From Dreissena polymorpha (taxonomy: Eukaryota > Mollusca > Bivalvia > Myida > Dreissenidae): a stretch of 64,000 nt of DNA. The translations under genes and the position numbers were made by a program. Position 1 is the stretch's first letter. Each line of letters begins with the position of its first letter. Where the stretch lies: the NCBI RefSeq assembly GCF_020536995.1, contig NC_068357.1, positions 146,578,559 to 146,642,558 of the forward strand. Direction: 5' to 3'. This document shows, piece by piece, positions 47,741 to 60,800 of this stretch. The notes beneath the pieces are model-generated. The model worked only from the letters and a program-made list of their open reading frames with translations. It was not told the DNA's origin and ran no database searches.

Positions 47741-48671
47741 ATACGCCATCATTGTTTGTGCAAGAAGTTGAAGAACGCTACAACGCTTTCATCAGCAAAG
47801 TCTGCTAATTTCCCAATAATTATGCAACCGCCAAATGAAATCCTGAATGGAATCGAGTTGTAAGTAAATATTTTATTATTTCTTTACAATTTTATAAAAT
47901 TGATAGTATTAAAATGACTAAAAAATATTATGAAAGCAATAAGAAAAGAACGATTTTAATTTAACAGGTGATCGCAATGCGAAACCCATTTGCGCCTATC
48001 AACTTTAAACATTCCATATTTTACGCACAGAAACGGTCATATTTTAGAGATTAAAATTTTATGTGCTGTTTAATGTAGTTGTAGTGACGAATCTGTGCAT
48101 ATAATATGTGTTTTTTCGTTATTTTCTATGGGTACGAAACTTCGGTTTTGTTCCGAACTGGTTCGTACCAAAAGTTAAAAAATCGCAAAATCAACAATTT
48201 TAAAACGATTTCCAACCATGAATGTCCAAATAAAATTGTCAAGTTTATCGGGGTTATTATCGGATTAACAGCTCCTTAATGACATTGAACTATCAAGTAT
48301 GTTATCATGGGATAAACTGTCACGAAGATCAATAATTATAACGATTATTAGGGACGCTATTTCTTTAATCAATACCATGACAAAAACACATGTAAACTTG
48401 TTTCAACAGGCATTTGTGTTTAACAGTTCCATTATTAAAATGTTCTGGGAACGATATATTTTAAATAAGATACCAACTATTTTTGAAATCAAAAGTAGGT
48501 CCTTCACTCGATGTACTATATTTCGGATATGTTAAAATTCGGACATATATAAAGGTAGTGACATTTATGTGTTGATTTGTTGTTTATAGTTTGTACAAAT
48601 ATGTTTTGTGTTATTTCAGACAACAAGAATGGATGGTGGCAATTATCCTTGGCCTTTCTGTCAAGAAATAG
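47741..48671 (+). CDS. Possible 3' end of an unrecognised gene (two exons)
   Basis: A candidate exon 47741-47859 (acceptor CCAACAG, donor GTTGTAAGTA) joins in frame to 48620-48671 (acceptor TTATTTCAG). It encodes a tail that includes FPIIMQPPNEILNGIELQQE and ends in a stop. The match of phase (2 to 1), the strong donor and the good acceptor are the evidence. However, a second frame of the first exon also looks protein-like (FVQEVEERYNAFISKVC), no upstream exon was found, and I recognise no family. It could be a decayed retrocopy or chance. Confidence 0.22.
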
Positions 48672-48679
48672 ATGTGAAA

Positions 48680-49850
48680 AAATATTCATTTAATTGAACC
48701 TGGAAATCAACCACCACAACTAACAGAAAATTTTTGAACAAAAGGTGTTGTTTTAGAATTTGTGAAATTTGATAATAAACAGAAGTTGATGTATATCATG
48801 TCCAAATGACCAAATGTATAAACTGTTTAACAATTTGAATTGAGATGCTTTATTTTCTGATGTTTGATTTATTTTTCCTTCAGATGATATATATTTGTGT
48901 GATTCTAGGTTTTAATAAATCATTCTGAAACATATATGCAGCATACTGTTACATTATTGTTAACGTTATTATATTATGTTGGTTATCTGGTTAATCAAGT
49001 GGAAAAAATGTTATTTATATAAAAATAAAGCTTTTAATGTTAAGACTTATTAAGGTACTTATTTTTATTTATGTATTAACATACTTCTCAGAGAAATAAA
49101 AATATAGTAAATGCCATTATTCATTAATGCAGTTAGGTTTCTTAAATGATTGTCCTTATTGATTAAGTTTGAATTACGGGCGGTTTTCACACCGCGATAA
49201 ATGCGACAACTTTTTTGGGCCAGTGAAACCCCTGAAAAGCGTTTAATTATGCTATTTGTATTTGTCTGCGGTATTGATTTTTACTGTGCAATAAACAAAA
49301 AATGTTTCTTTTAAACCTCAAAAGCTTATTGGTTGTTTGTTGAGATAAAGTATTTTTAATGCAACATTTGGATTCCGTGTGAAAAAAAACCATCAAAAAA
49401 TCACCAAAAAGTTTATTATAGACAAGTGAAAAAATTGATTAACTTTTGAACTAGTTAAGATATTTTTAAAATTCAAACTAATTTAAAAACTGCACATCAA
49501 GGCCTACAGTCTGATTATGATCATTTTGCACATCAACATGTTTGAAAAAAATCACTGTGGTTGCTAAGTAAAAAGAACTTCATACCATAACATTTTTTAA
49601 ATGAGTGCATATTTGGTAACCCATCTTTTTTTCCGTCCTCCTACCCGACACTTTTAGAAAAAATATCCGAAAATCATTTTAATAAAAATTTTTGGCCTTA
49701 AGATCTTTTTTTTAGGATGAACTTAATTGGTGAAACCCATCTATTACATGGCATAAAAATGGAGGCCGTTTTCTAATTATTTTTTTAGAATATGACCCGC
49801 AGTTTGATCAAATAAGATGATTGGCTTGCACCCATTTAGTGAAAACCTTC
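48680..49850. other. Gene-free AT-rich stretch
   Basis: Possible poly(A) signals (AATAAA near 48914 and 49025) could belong to the weak candidate gene ending at 48671. Nothing else is supported. Confidence 0.4.
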
Positions 49851-49858
49851 ATAATAAT

Positions 49859-49914
<56 letters not shown>

Positions 49915-49942
49915 TAATAATAATAATAATAATAATAATAAT
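49851..49942. repeat. (TAA)n microsatellite
   Basis: About thirty TAA units with one C interruption near 49912. The poly-Ile open frames on both strands are artefacts. A second shorter TAA tract lies at 50085-50132. Confidence 0.95.
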
Positions 49943-50139
49943 TACTATATTTAACGAAGATAACACAGTAAGAAATAACTTCTTTTTTACAATGTGGTCT
50001 TCAAAAACACCGTATATATAAATATAACTCAACACTGTCTAGCATACTGCAGTCAGCCTTAAAATAATTACAAAAGCAACATAACTATAATAATAATAAT
50101 AAATATAATGATAATAATAATAATAATAATAAATTATAG

Positions 50140-51836
50140 GCTTTTTATCGGTTGTTTTGAAAGTTGCTTTCTAAGAAGCTGTTGTAATCATATTTGTAAT
50201 TATATTATAGTCATGTTCTAATGACTAACATTTGCCTCATAAATCAAAATGAAGGCTGTATTTTAAGCTAAAAAAGGAAGTTAAATCTTATTGGCAAAGA
50301 AGGGCCTGTCGTCGCGGCCCTCGCCTCGCTGCGCTCGCTTCTTCTTAAGATTTTGCTTAATATGATATAACAATTAGGCGTAACCTGTATAATGGAATCG
50401 TGCACCACCACATATTTTTATCAATTAAATAACCAAACTATAAGAGAATTTTATAACATACTTGATGTGTGAATTGTCCGGAAAATTTAATAAATTAACA
50501 CTGTCAAAAATGACGCATGTAGCAAATGAAAACAATTTTACATCCAGCAAGTGCATATAGCTCTAGTTACGTTGAACTATACTTAACGTCAAAAACGAAT
50601 TGGTATATTTTAACAAGACGCAATAAACAACTCGATGTTGTTTCTTTTTTTTCAAATTTTTGCATTTCTCTTGTCTGTTATTTCTTAATTTTTTTTCTGA
50701 AACACAAATAAATGAGAAGTGATCACAACAGTTCAACAATAAATAGGTCTTGATAAGTCGTGCAACGCATTGGAACCATGATAAACAGCAAATTTATCAA
50801 CGTGTGTTCGTCATGCAACTAAATTATTGCGTAAATAGCCATCTAGAGTTAGTTCACATGTTTGGAATTCAGTTTCAACGTGAGGTACCTTTTTTTATAC
50901 AATTACAGTAGGAAATAGAAGCTCGATCAAATGTGGTATAATCTTTTTGCCGATTTATTAGGACAATAGCAGAAAACAGCAGTAATATTTTATCAATTTT
51001 ACAATCAACCATGAACACTATTATATTTAACTGGCCTATGACAACGTTCCTGAGCATGTATCTAATTGCGCAATCAGTTGTAGAAAGCAAAATAAATCAT
51101 TGCTTGTTGTTTCCATGTGACGCAGAGAAAATATCAAAATAACGAATCAAAACTGAAAAGGGTCCGTGTATACCGTCGACTTAATATCCTAACGAAATTC
51201 CAATACTTTTAAAAAAAAGTAAAAATGAGTAACAAAGCATTGTTATTTTTAATATTATTTAACTGAATAAGGTCGAGATTTTCCGATTGCATTAACAAAT
51301 GACAGTTGATCTGTATCATCAGATACATGCATACCATAACGACCACTTATGTTTTATCACTTTTTTGTGCTAGCCAACGAATAAGCTCTGTTTGCGATTT
51401 TTATGAATCAAACATAAGTATATGCGCAATAATCAGCTGTGTAAACAGCTGTGCCATTGCAAAACAAAAGTGTAAAAATTGTTGCCCAGCAAAATTAGAT
51501 TAACTTAAAACATGTTTTCTGATAATAGAAGGTGTTATCCGCATGCCATCCGGCAATGTATTCCTGTCAGTTCGCGGTCAGTTTGTCCGGGAAACAATAT
51601 TTCAACGCTATCGCGTTAACTTAGGCAAACTGGAATATATTTTGACAAGAAATATCTTAAATAAAGATATTTGGCCTATTAAATAGTTATAATGCACTTA
51701 TGAAACATCAATCATAGTTTTATGTGTTAAATATTGACCAATATATATATAGCATTATTGTGATGACGCCAGCTACCAATCTTCACGCAGAATGGTCGTT
51801 CCATGCTCTCACATATATCCATGCAGAGTTGTCGTA
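50140..51836. other. Gene-free stretch
   Basis: A short CG-rich island, CCTCGCCTCGCTGCGCTCGC (about 50319), stands out in AT-rich surroundings. At 51788-51835 there is a diverged piece of the hairpin repeat at 10585 (CACGCAGAATGGTCGTTCCA, GCAGAGTTGTCG). No gene is supported. Confidence 0.4.
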
Positions 51837-52017
51837 ATCAAGGACGACACTTTCCGCCTAAATTGGATTTTCGGTAAGGAGAGAATTCATTGAAACTAAA
51901 AATACCATAAAGCGGAAAGTGTCGTCCCTGATTAGCCTGTGCGGACTGCACAGGCTAATCTGGGACGACACTTTACGCACATGCAGTATGCCCAGTTTTC
52001 TCAGAACGCGACTCAAA
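51837..52017. mobile_element. Hairpin MITE family A, left-truncated copy
   Basis: It starts inside the element at AAGGACGACACTTTCCGCC and ends TTTTCTCAGAACGCGACTC. The right half is intact. The truncation point joins directly to a piece of the 10585-type repeat. Confidence 0.85.
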
Positions 52018-52644
52018 GAGTCTATTATGTGCGCATTATGTATGTTGGACATAAGTGCATACAACAAAAAAGCGGACAGTACACGTTTTTCGTAATAAAT
52101 AATTCAGGTTTTAGACATAGAAGGCTAACATTTGAGAAAAGTAAGCATTGGGACAAACTCTGGTTTTGCGCCGATTGAGCAATCGATACATAAATCGCAT
52201 ATATGTCGTTACAACCGAATTTTACCTTTTACCCACGTGCTCTATTTCGTGAGTCCATTGAACTTATATTGTAATGTAGTAAATCACCCCCCCCCCCAGT
52301 TGTTGAATAACACGAATTATATTAGAGGCATACGCAAAAACGTTTACTGGTTGTGTAGATATTACTTATGAAAGTAATTCTCTGCCGCCATTGAGTTTTT
52401 AATCCAAAATGAAGTAGCGAAAATTGAAATAAGTTTCAAGCCGTAAAGGAGAACTAAGATACATGACGTGAATATGTTGTAATTTTTAACACATAGACTA
52501 GAGCAGTAGCAGAAGACATTCGCCGTTGAATCCTTGACAAAGATGTCAGATTCAGCCCTGAAACAGTACCAGAACGGTCATTCTATACATAGATGGTGAC
52601 GTCACTACGTTATTGTCAGTAAGACCGGTGTGTACACAATGCCA
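52018..52644. other. Gene-free stretch
   Basis: A poly-C run lies at about 52288-52297. Overlapping short frames have no recognisable content. Confidence 0.4.
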
Positions 52645-52656
52645 GAACGGTAACAT

Positions 52657-54671
52657 AGGCGCTCGATGTCAATGTTTATATTTATTTATTTATTTTTATT
52701 ATTATTATTTTGTTTTTAGTTACCCGTTGTTTATTATAATGCATACACATACTAAATCAATACAAATCTTCCGACAAAACGTCTGCTTAAAAAAAGTACG
52801 ACTATGTACATAGAAATTGACAAGGTAAATCACTCGCCATTTTCTGAAGCAACGGAAGTGCATCATTATGCATAATTAAATCGCTGTCACACCGCTCGCT
52901 GATTGAAATGCGCGCGCAGGCCGGGAACCTCGCTCATTCTCTACCTACTTTCAGTTTCAACAGAAACATCCATAGACGATGTGATAAATCCTTGTAACTA
53001 TTCTTTCACTCAATTATTGGGGCAATCAACAAATATATTGTAAATTGCATACACATGAATCATTCCTTACCAATTGTTTAACTTGATTTTGTCTGCCATG
53101 GTGATTTCCAGATAAAAAATCAGAACGTCAAAAATCTAATCTGGCGCTTAGTTGCACAGGTGGAAGTAACGTACCCATGATAGTATTTTTCATATATATA
53201 TTTTTTAGGAGCCCAATATATTCAAATAAATATATAAAATCATGTTTAATGAGAAAAAAATTGACAAAGAGCCATGAAAAAAAATCCCCACCCTCTGATA
53301 TTGGAATCATAAAAAGGTCATTAACTAGACTTTATTATAGACCTGTCTTCGCGGGCCGCAAAAATGTCAAAAATAGCTTTAATCCAAAGCATCCCTTGAT
53401 CCTTCTATAGGCCATTGGACAACCTTTCAAAAAAAGTTAACTTCAAAAATATCTGTCCAGCCGTTAACTTACAGTCGGTCGAAAACCGAGCAATATTTCG
53501 AGTCTGTTTGTCAACCCGAATAAATCTTCTACAAACTTTCAAACAATATTTTTGAGTTTTTGCCCCTTAATCGCTAGCTCGCGTCCTATTCCTTTGAAAC
53601 AACGAAGCGTGTCAAATAATGCATGCATATGCAACCACTTACCCCTAAAAACTTATTCCAAAATGTCATATTTTCTTTGCAACAACTGTTATAACTCTAA
53701 ATTTGATTTACTTGAAAACGAAAGTAGCCATCGCTCTTGAACCCGGCTTAGCAGTGAATTACACTGACAGAGCCAGGCACATAAATATCCAATCAACAAC
53801 AGCAACGATGTTTTTATAAATGTAAATAAATGAAAAATACTTATCATTCTGATTGTATTGGAATAAGTTTTTAGGGGTAAGTGGTTGCATGTGCATGCAT
53901 TATTTGACACGCCTCGTTGTTTTAAAGGAATAGGACGCGAGCTATCGATTTAGGGTCAAAAACTCAAAAATATTGTTTGAAAGTCTGTAGAAGATTTATT
54001 CGGGTTGACAAACGGACTCGAAATATTGCTCGGGTTTCGACCGACTGTGAGTTAACGGCTGGACAGATTTTTTTAAAGTGAACTTTTTTTGAAAGGTTGT
54101 CCATTGCCCATAGGAGGATAAATGGATGCTTTTGATTAAAGCTACTTTTGACATTTTTGCGGCCCGCGAAGACAGGTCTATGATAAATTTTAGTTAATGA
54201 CCTTGTTATGATTCCAATATCAGAGGGTGGGGATTTTTTTTTCACGGCTCTTTGTCATTTTTTTTTCTCATTAAACATGATTTTATGTATTTATTTGAAT
54301 ATATTGCTCTTAAAACAATAAATAACAAAAAAATACTATCCAGGGTATGTTACTTCCACCTGTGCTTAGTTGCTGTTATTGTGTATAATGAGCGAGGTTC
54401 CCGGTCTGCGCGCGCATTTCAATGAGCGAGCGGGGTGACAGCGATTTAAATATGCATAATGATGCACTTCCGTTGCTTCAGAAAATGGCGAGTGATTTAC
54501 CTTGTCAATTTATATGTACATAGTCGAACTTTTTTTAAGCAGACATTTTGTCGGAAGATTTGTATTGATTTAGTATGTGTATGCATTATAATAAACAACG
54601 GGTAACTAAAAACAAAATAATACAAAAATTAATAAAAAAATAATAAATATAAACATTGACATCGAGCGCCT
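52657..54671. mobile_element. Long inverted-repeat (foldback) element with ~12-bp direct flanks
   Basis: The arms (52657-53664 and about 53857-54671) are inverted copies; for example AGGCGCTCGATGTCAATG at the left end is answered by CATTGACATCGAGCGCCT at the right. About 190 bp of unique sequence separates them. The left arm has extra sequence near 52925-53140 that the right arm lacks. GAACGGTAACAT stands on both sides (52645-52656 and 54674-54685) in the same orientation, a likely target-site duplication. Long inverted arms plus a 9-12-bp duplication would suit a Mutator-like non-autonomous element. No transposase frame is seen. Confidence 0.85.
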
Positions 54672-54689
54672 ATGAACGGTAACATGAAT

Positions 54690-56445
54690 CATCGGACAGC
54701 ATGATCTGTTTCCATCCCCATAGGGTACTTCCCGCTCGTTGATTTGTAGAAAAAAAACACGAAAAGCCTTAGATTTAATTTATATAATTATTAATATCAT
54801 ATAACGATCTCTAATAAGCCTTCGTGTCAGGGAAATTTATAAATACATTAAAAAATGACATGATAATAAATATTATAAATTTGTCACACAAACTTAAACA
54901 ATACATTGTCATGAAATCATACATCAGGAAGATAGTTTTGAGTCCTTAAAATATAACTAAGTAAGAGTTGTCAAACCGCAAAAATTTACAAAAAAATGCA
55001 ATCCAAAACATTGAACCTACGCATTTAAGTGTGTTACTTTAAACCCAGTCTCTGTACTGCGATATTGTAATAAATTTGCGTTGTTTTACCCGTGTCACTT
55101 TCTAACAGCCTTGCTGACAGACGTCATAGGGCAGGTAGAGCGCATGCTCAGCGTAGAAAATAGAACCTGGCCAATAACCGCCCACTGTTACGCCTCCCAT
55201 ACATGCGCGTCGCTGTTGCATATACCTGAGCACACGCTTGCATGCAATGTATATTATACGGAGCGAGGCAAAACGCATGCATGTAACAATAGTATTGGCG
55301 ACAGAAATATTTAAATGCCTCGTCTAGTTTACCCCACCCCTCCCCCAGTATACAAACCATGAGAGGAAATATTGCAGAAATAAAATATATTACGATGGAT
55401 CGATACGATATTTTGGGTATTCTATAAGTGAAGATAAGATTCAGTATCTTTATTCATGATCGCTTCTCAAAGCTGATTTTTCAATGATTATTATTTCTAT
55501 CAATCACTGCACTGCTAATTCCAACATCGATGTATTGAGCAGCGCACATAATAAGCGCTGCATACGTATGCCATATATATTAAATCACACGTGAGCGAGA
55601 AATCGGCTCACCCGTAAAATTTAAGGGGGAATACAAAATCTCATCCGCGATCTACTGTCTCGGAAAAAGCTCATCCTATTGTGTTCAAACTATTCAAAAA
55701 TCGCTGTCTGTCATAATAACTGCTGTTTTTCTGTTGTGTATGCAGGCATATTTGAATTGTTATAAATATATCATTGTTTTGTACAAATGAAATCTGTCTT
55801 AAAACGAATTACTCGATCATTAATTCGAAACAAGCCAATTATGTGAGTCCTTGCAGAGAAATTCGTATTATATCGCATTTTTGCGTTCATTTTTTTTTTA
55901 CCCCGAACGATCTCCGATTATTTGCGTAAAACTACGATAATGTGATGAAAATTAAAGCAAGGTATTTCTTCTTATATTTACCTACTAAGACCCAATGCCT
56001 CTTTAGCGTAGAGGTATATCAAATAAGAAATATACGAAGAAAGAACAGCTAATCAAATGTCGTATTTCTGTTCTAAAACCCTATTCGCGATAGACACATT
56101 TAAGAATATTTTAGTACAGTTTGTGAAAAAGGCGCTAAAAACCCATGTACTAACCATCCTTACTCCGCCCGAATTTATTTTCGAAATTGCCCTGCCCTTG
56201 TTTTTTAAGAGTGCACACATTATAACAAAAAAAAAACTGTAAATTGTTTGTGTTTTATTCCATAATTTTCATAGCATAATACAGATATATGAGAGTCATT
56301 AATATAAATCCATTCATCACATCTAACAGCGCGTATAAGATTCTGTTAAATTACATTATTTAAAAATATTATTTTTCGCAAAAGTACTCTGTCCACCAAA
56401 TTTGTATTTGATTACCCTGTAATCCGTAGAAATAATGTATAACAG
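54690..56445. other. Gene-free stretch with one half of a dispersed duplication
   Basis: TTTACCCCACCCCTCCC at 55328 and about 130 bp after it resemble the segment beginning at 57058 in the same orientation (ATTTACCCCACCCATACCC, AATCGATATGATAT/GGATCGATACGATAT). No gene is supported; the frame at 55081-55314 is isolated. Confidence 0.45.
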
Positions 56446-56449
56446 AGGG

Positions 56450-56860
56450 GGTAATCACTTAATAGTCAAGATGGCAACGTCCAAGCCGAGACAGTTATTT
56501 TTCGCCGTTGTATACCCTTAATTACCATTGTCTAATGTTTAAACGACGCTCACTTTCCAGCCATATCAGTAAAAAAGTGATGAGCGTTTGTTTTGTATTT
56601 TATATCTTATAACTCGACTTTACTCCCCGTAAATTTTCTTAATGGAGCCCTAATTAGGTCATCCCGCTAAGAAATTTCGCACCGAGTAAAGTCGAGATAT
56701 AAAGCGAATATTACTATGAAATAAACGCTAGTAACTTTATTGCTAATATGGTTGGAAAGTGGGCGGAATTTAAAAAAGAATACAAGTAATAAAGGGTATA
56801 AAACGGCGAAAAATACCGGCCTCGGCATGGATCTCGCCATCTTGATTAACTCATCTGGTA
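56450..56860. mobile_element. Foldback (inverted-repeat) element
   Basis: The left arm words AGTCAAGATGGC, TATTTTTCGCCGTTGTATACCC and AACTCGACTTTACTC are answered in reverse by GAGTAAAGTCGAGATAT, GGGTATAAAACGGCGAAAAATA and GCCATCTTGATTAACTC. Arms of about 170 bp with moderate mismatch surround a small centre near 56640. No coding potential; family unknown. Confidence 0.75.
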
Positions 56861-56869
56861 TATGTCGTA

Positions 56870-57841
56870 TCATAATTTGCTGTTATTTTTTTCTATTCAC
56901 TATTGATAAGTTTACGCTGGTCTCTTGTTTAATAATAAATTAGTTTGTATTTTTCTCAATATGTACGTGTAAATCTTCTGAACAAGGATGGTATATATGT
57001 TAGTGTTTCCTTTTGAATTGGCTTATTGTGGTCAGTAATATATAAAGGCCTATTTTAATTTACCCCACCCATACCCACAGAGAAGTGAACCACAAGAGTT
57101 AAAACTATTGCATATATGAAAGATATAACAATTAATCGATATGATATGGTGTGTATAAAATCAGTGAACAGACGATATATTATCTTTACATATGTATCTC
57201 AATCGCGATGTTTCTTCCATGAAAAAAAGTTCGGTGCCCTGTATTCAACATAGACCGTCGTGTTTTTGTCTGGAGAAGTAAAAACTCCAGCCCCTTCGAA
57301 TTCGACGGAACTTTAAATAAAACCTTGAAGAAAGCAAATTGTCAGTTTTGAAATTACTTATCGTAATAGACATGATAGTGCTATAAACACTTCAGAATAG
57401 AGACTACGTTATAGCTAAAGCATTTGGGTTACTTAATAACTAATGATTAGAAATGGACAGTTGCGCTATTTAGAACATTAATATTATGGTCCTCATGTTC
57501 GTAAGACAACCATTAACGCAAATTTAATTGCGTTGCATCTCAGTGTTTTTTTTAACAAACCTACAAACAACGGTAAACAGGTTTACCGTCTGAAATGATC
57601 ATGCGTTTCCCATGAACTACATAACTAACCCCACGCGCAAGATTGTTAATTGCGATATTGTTACCTCACAACATTCTCGTCATTTTTAATTAAAATTAAT
57701 TATTTCCTCCAAAAATATGAAGACACGTTGGTTGCTAAAAGTAGGTGCTAGGGAACCTACATTTTTCTTATATAAGCAACAACAAATGCAATATTGTTTA
57801 TTAGTTGTGTTTGCATTTTCGTAAACTTTGAATTTTTTATA
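56870..57841. other. Spacer upstream of the secreted-protein gene
   Basis: It holds the second half of the duplication described at 55328 (57058 onward). The promoter and 5' untranslated region of the gene at 57842 should be here, but I see no distinct core-promoter motif. Confidence 0.4.
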
Positions 57842-60800
57842 ATGGATCTTTTAACTTTGGGTAAGCGTTTTTTAAATAAATATCATTAAGTGATATACTA
57901 TTAACCTGAATGATTTAATTTGAATTAAAAGTGATAGTAATGTCTATATATTTTACTGCCTCATTTTATAAATGTTTTATAACGTGGTTTATATAATTTC
58001 AAATGTATTATTCGTTCATATTTCGATATAATTGTTTTAAAATATAATGAAAACAGTTTAAATTTAATTTATTTTAAATTAAATTGTCTATTTAAAGAAG
58101 CGCCCATTAACTAGTACATTACGATTATTTTCTGTAAGTCAATGAAGCCTTAGTTGTACAATTTTTAATATTAGTTATGTCTGGGGTTTTCGTGTAAGGT
58201 ACTGAAATACCTAGAAAATATCGTATGAAGAGTTCGTTCACCGAAACTATAACATATCGGTTAAGAACAATTTCCAATAAATAATATTTCCACATTTTAT
58301 GTATTATAATTTGGTTCATAAGTAACTACACGAATGCGATCGGATGCGTTTTAATGTTTCCATTTTTGTTTCTCTTATTTTCCAATAACATTAACACTGA
58401 TTAGTTGTACACCCCCACAGGAAGATAGCTGCTTCAGCTTAACAAACATGACAGGCAAATCGATATCTAAGAATGCATATAACAAGCGATATTCAATGAC
58501 GTTGATAGTAAGAATAATTCAAGGAGTTTTTATCGTTTCGTGAAACTCAGATACCATGCGATGCCGCGCCATGCGAAACTATGTTGTATGTCATATGCGG
58601 CTAGCGTATTATGGTCTGGAGTTACCATGTCCGCTATACATGCGCGCAAGGTTTCGTAGTCTCATTTAAAGAAAAGATAGCTCTTAACCAGACTGTGTGA
58701 TTGCACAGGCTGTTCAGTATCTACGCAGGGCGCATATAACATAATACCCATTTTCGCAAGGATGGATATACATTTTTTGAGTAAGTATGATAACTTGGAG
58801 AAAACATGTTTAACACCTTACTTAAGATGTTTTGGTATTAAGTATTTCAACATTTATTCGTGCACATTTTAACCATTGTCACGTTATTCCCGTGTTGTCT
58901 TCTTTCAGAGAACGATTTACAATAATGTTTTCTTTAAATTCTTGATAAAAAACCACTATAGTAAAAAGCTGTCTACAGAGACCATTTACCACATAGGTTT
59001 CAGCGTTGTGAATTATTATTCGCTAGGTACCAAATAAAATATTCATTAAACATGACACCATGTTTTCCTTAGTAATACACAAAAATAAGGAAAAATTAAG
59101 ATAGCATACAGAACTGAAAAGGACGAATATATCATTTTTATAAGAATCATAAATTATTGAAACACTTATTAAACATCTAATGAAATAAAACATTCAAATT
59201 GCAAAACTGTCCTATGAAAAGGATTATGTGATCTATCAAAACTCTATCTAAAATATTTCACATGTGAGTCCTATCATTAAAAAAAACCACCTCTTAATAT
59301 CACTCGTGTTTTATTCCGATCCATAAATGCAGCAATACTCTTTTCGATGGAAGAATTAATTTTCTCAAATTAGATTGATTTCCAAAATACGTGTCTAGTT
59401 AATTTATCAAAATGTAGAAAGCACGTTGCAACAGATTAACATCTGTTACTTTTGAATAAAAATTAACCTTAAAACAAATACAGTATTTATATAAAATGTA
59501 TTGTTCTTTTCAACACAAATAGCATCACGGACAAAAGTAATTTTCCAGACACAAGTTTTCGTGCTGCAATTTGTTTTGTATGTTAAACAAAAGTAATTTC
59601 TCAGCTGATATGATATATTTCATAGTACAGCAACATTAAGTTTGTAATATTTAAAAAACGTCCTTTAGATTAGCATTACAAATCCGTCACATCACAGCGT
59701 TTTAATGCAGATAAAAAAGTATGATCGTAACAGCTTTTGCTTTCAAATAAATCAAACATGTCTTGTTCTGTGACAATTGAGCAAAATGCATGTGCGTAAA
59801 GTGTCGTCCCAGATTAGCCTGTGCGGACTGCACAGGCTAATCTGGGACGACACTTTACGCTCATGCATTATGCCCAGTTTTCTCAGAACAAGACACAAAT
59901 ATAAATGTCTTGAAAAACTCTGCTTGCAGGCTATAGATTGGTGTTTGTCGGCCTCATGATGGGCGCTTGCATTCGTGCCCAGGAGTACGGATATCAGAGT
60001 CATGATCTTTCCGGTGAGTTTTTTGAGAGTACATTAAGTTTATTATCAACAAATAAAAATAAATTCGTAGTCTTTAAAAAGGGGTAAATTGTAGAAAAAA
60101 CTTAACTATTTATGGTATTGTGTAGTCCAGACCCCCATTATTTATCGGTTGTAATCGAGGTCAAATATCGTACAAAGCATGTCATGTAATTCATCAGCCA
60201 AAAAACTTTGATTCCTTCAAGCAAAAATCTTTGAATAAATAAACATGTTCGTTAAAACATCATTGAGGACTGTCGGTCATCATATACATTTATGTACATG
60301 TATTTTAAGTGAAACATAACAAAACCATATTGGCTTATACTATATATAGTGACCCAAATCTAGTGTGAAAGGGGCTTTTTGTGAACTTCATTGTGGTACA
60401 ACGGTTAGTTAGCCAGCTTCTCGGCTCTATAAGCCACTGTAGACTGTGACTTCATTGTGGCACAAAGGTTAGTTAGCCAGCTTCTCGGCTCTATAAGCCA
60501 CTGTTGACTGTAGTACATGGTTAGTTAGCCAGCTTCTCGGCTCTATAAGCCACTGTAGACTGTAACTTCATTGTGGCACAAAGGTTAGTTAGCCAGCTTC
60601 TCGGCTCTATAAGCCACTGTAGACTGTAGTACATGGTATATTCTTGTTGTTCTACGTATGAAAATAACATGTAAACTGCTTAAACTTTTTGTTTACAAAA
60701 ACCAATATCGAACACAAACTCCATTTGTATTTATTTGTGTGAGTACTTATGCAAATAAGTTTTTTTTCTCCTTTATTGGTACTCAAGTCCATAAACTGTG

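Noticed and set aside
49808-50035. Poly-isoleucine frames on both strands
   Set aside because: They are translations of the (TAA)n microsatellite.
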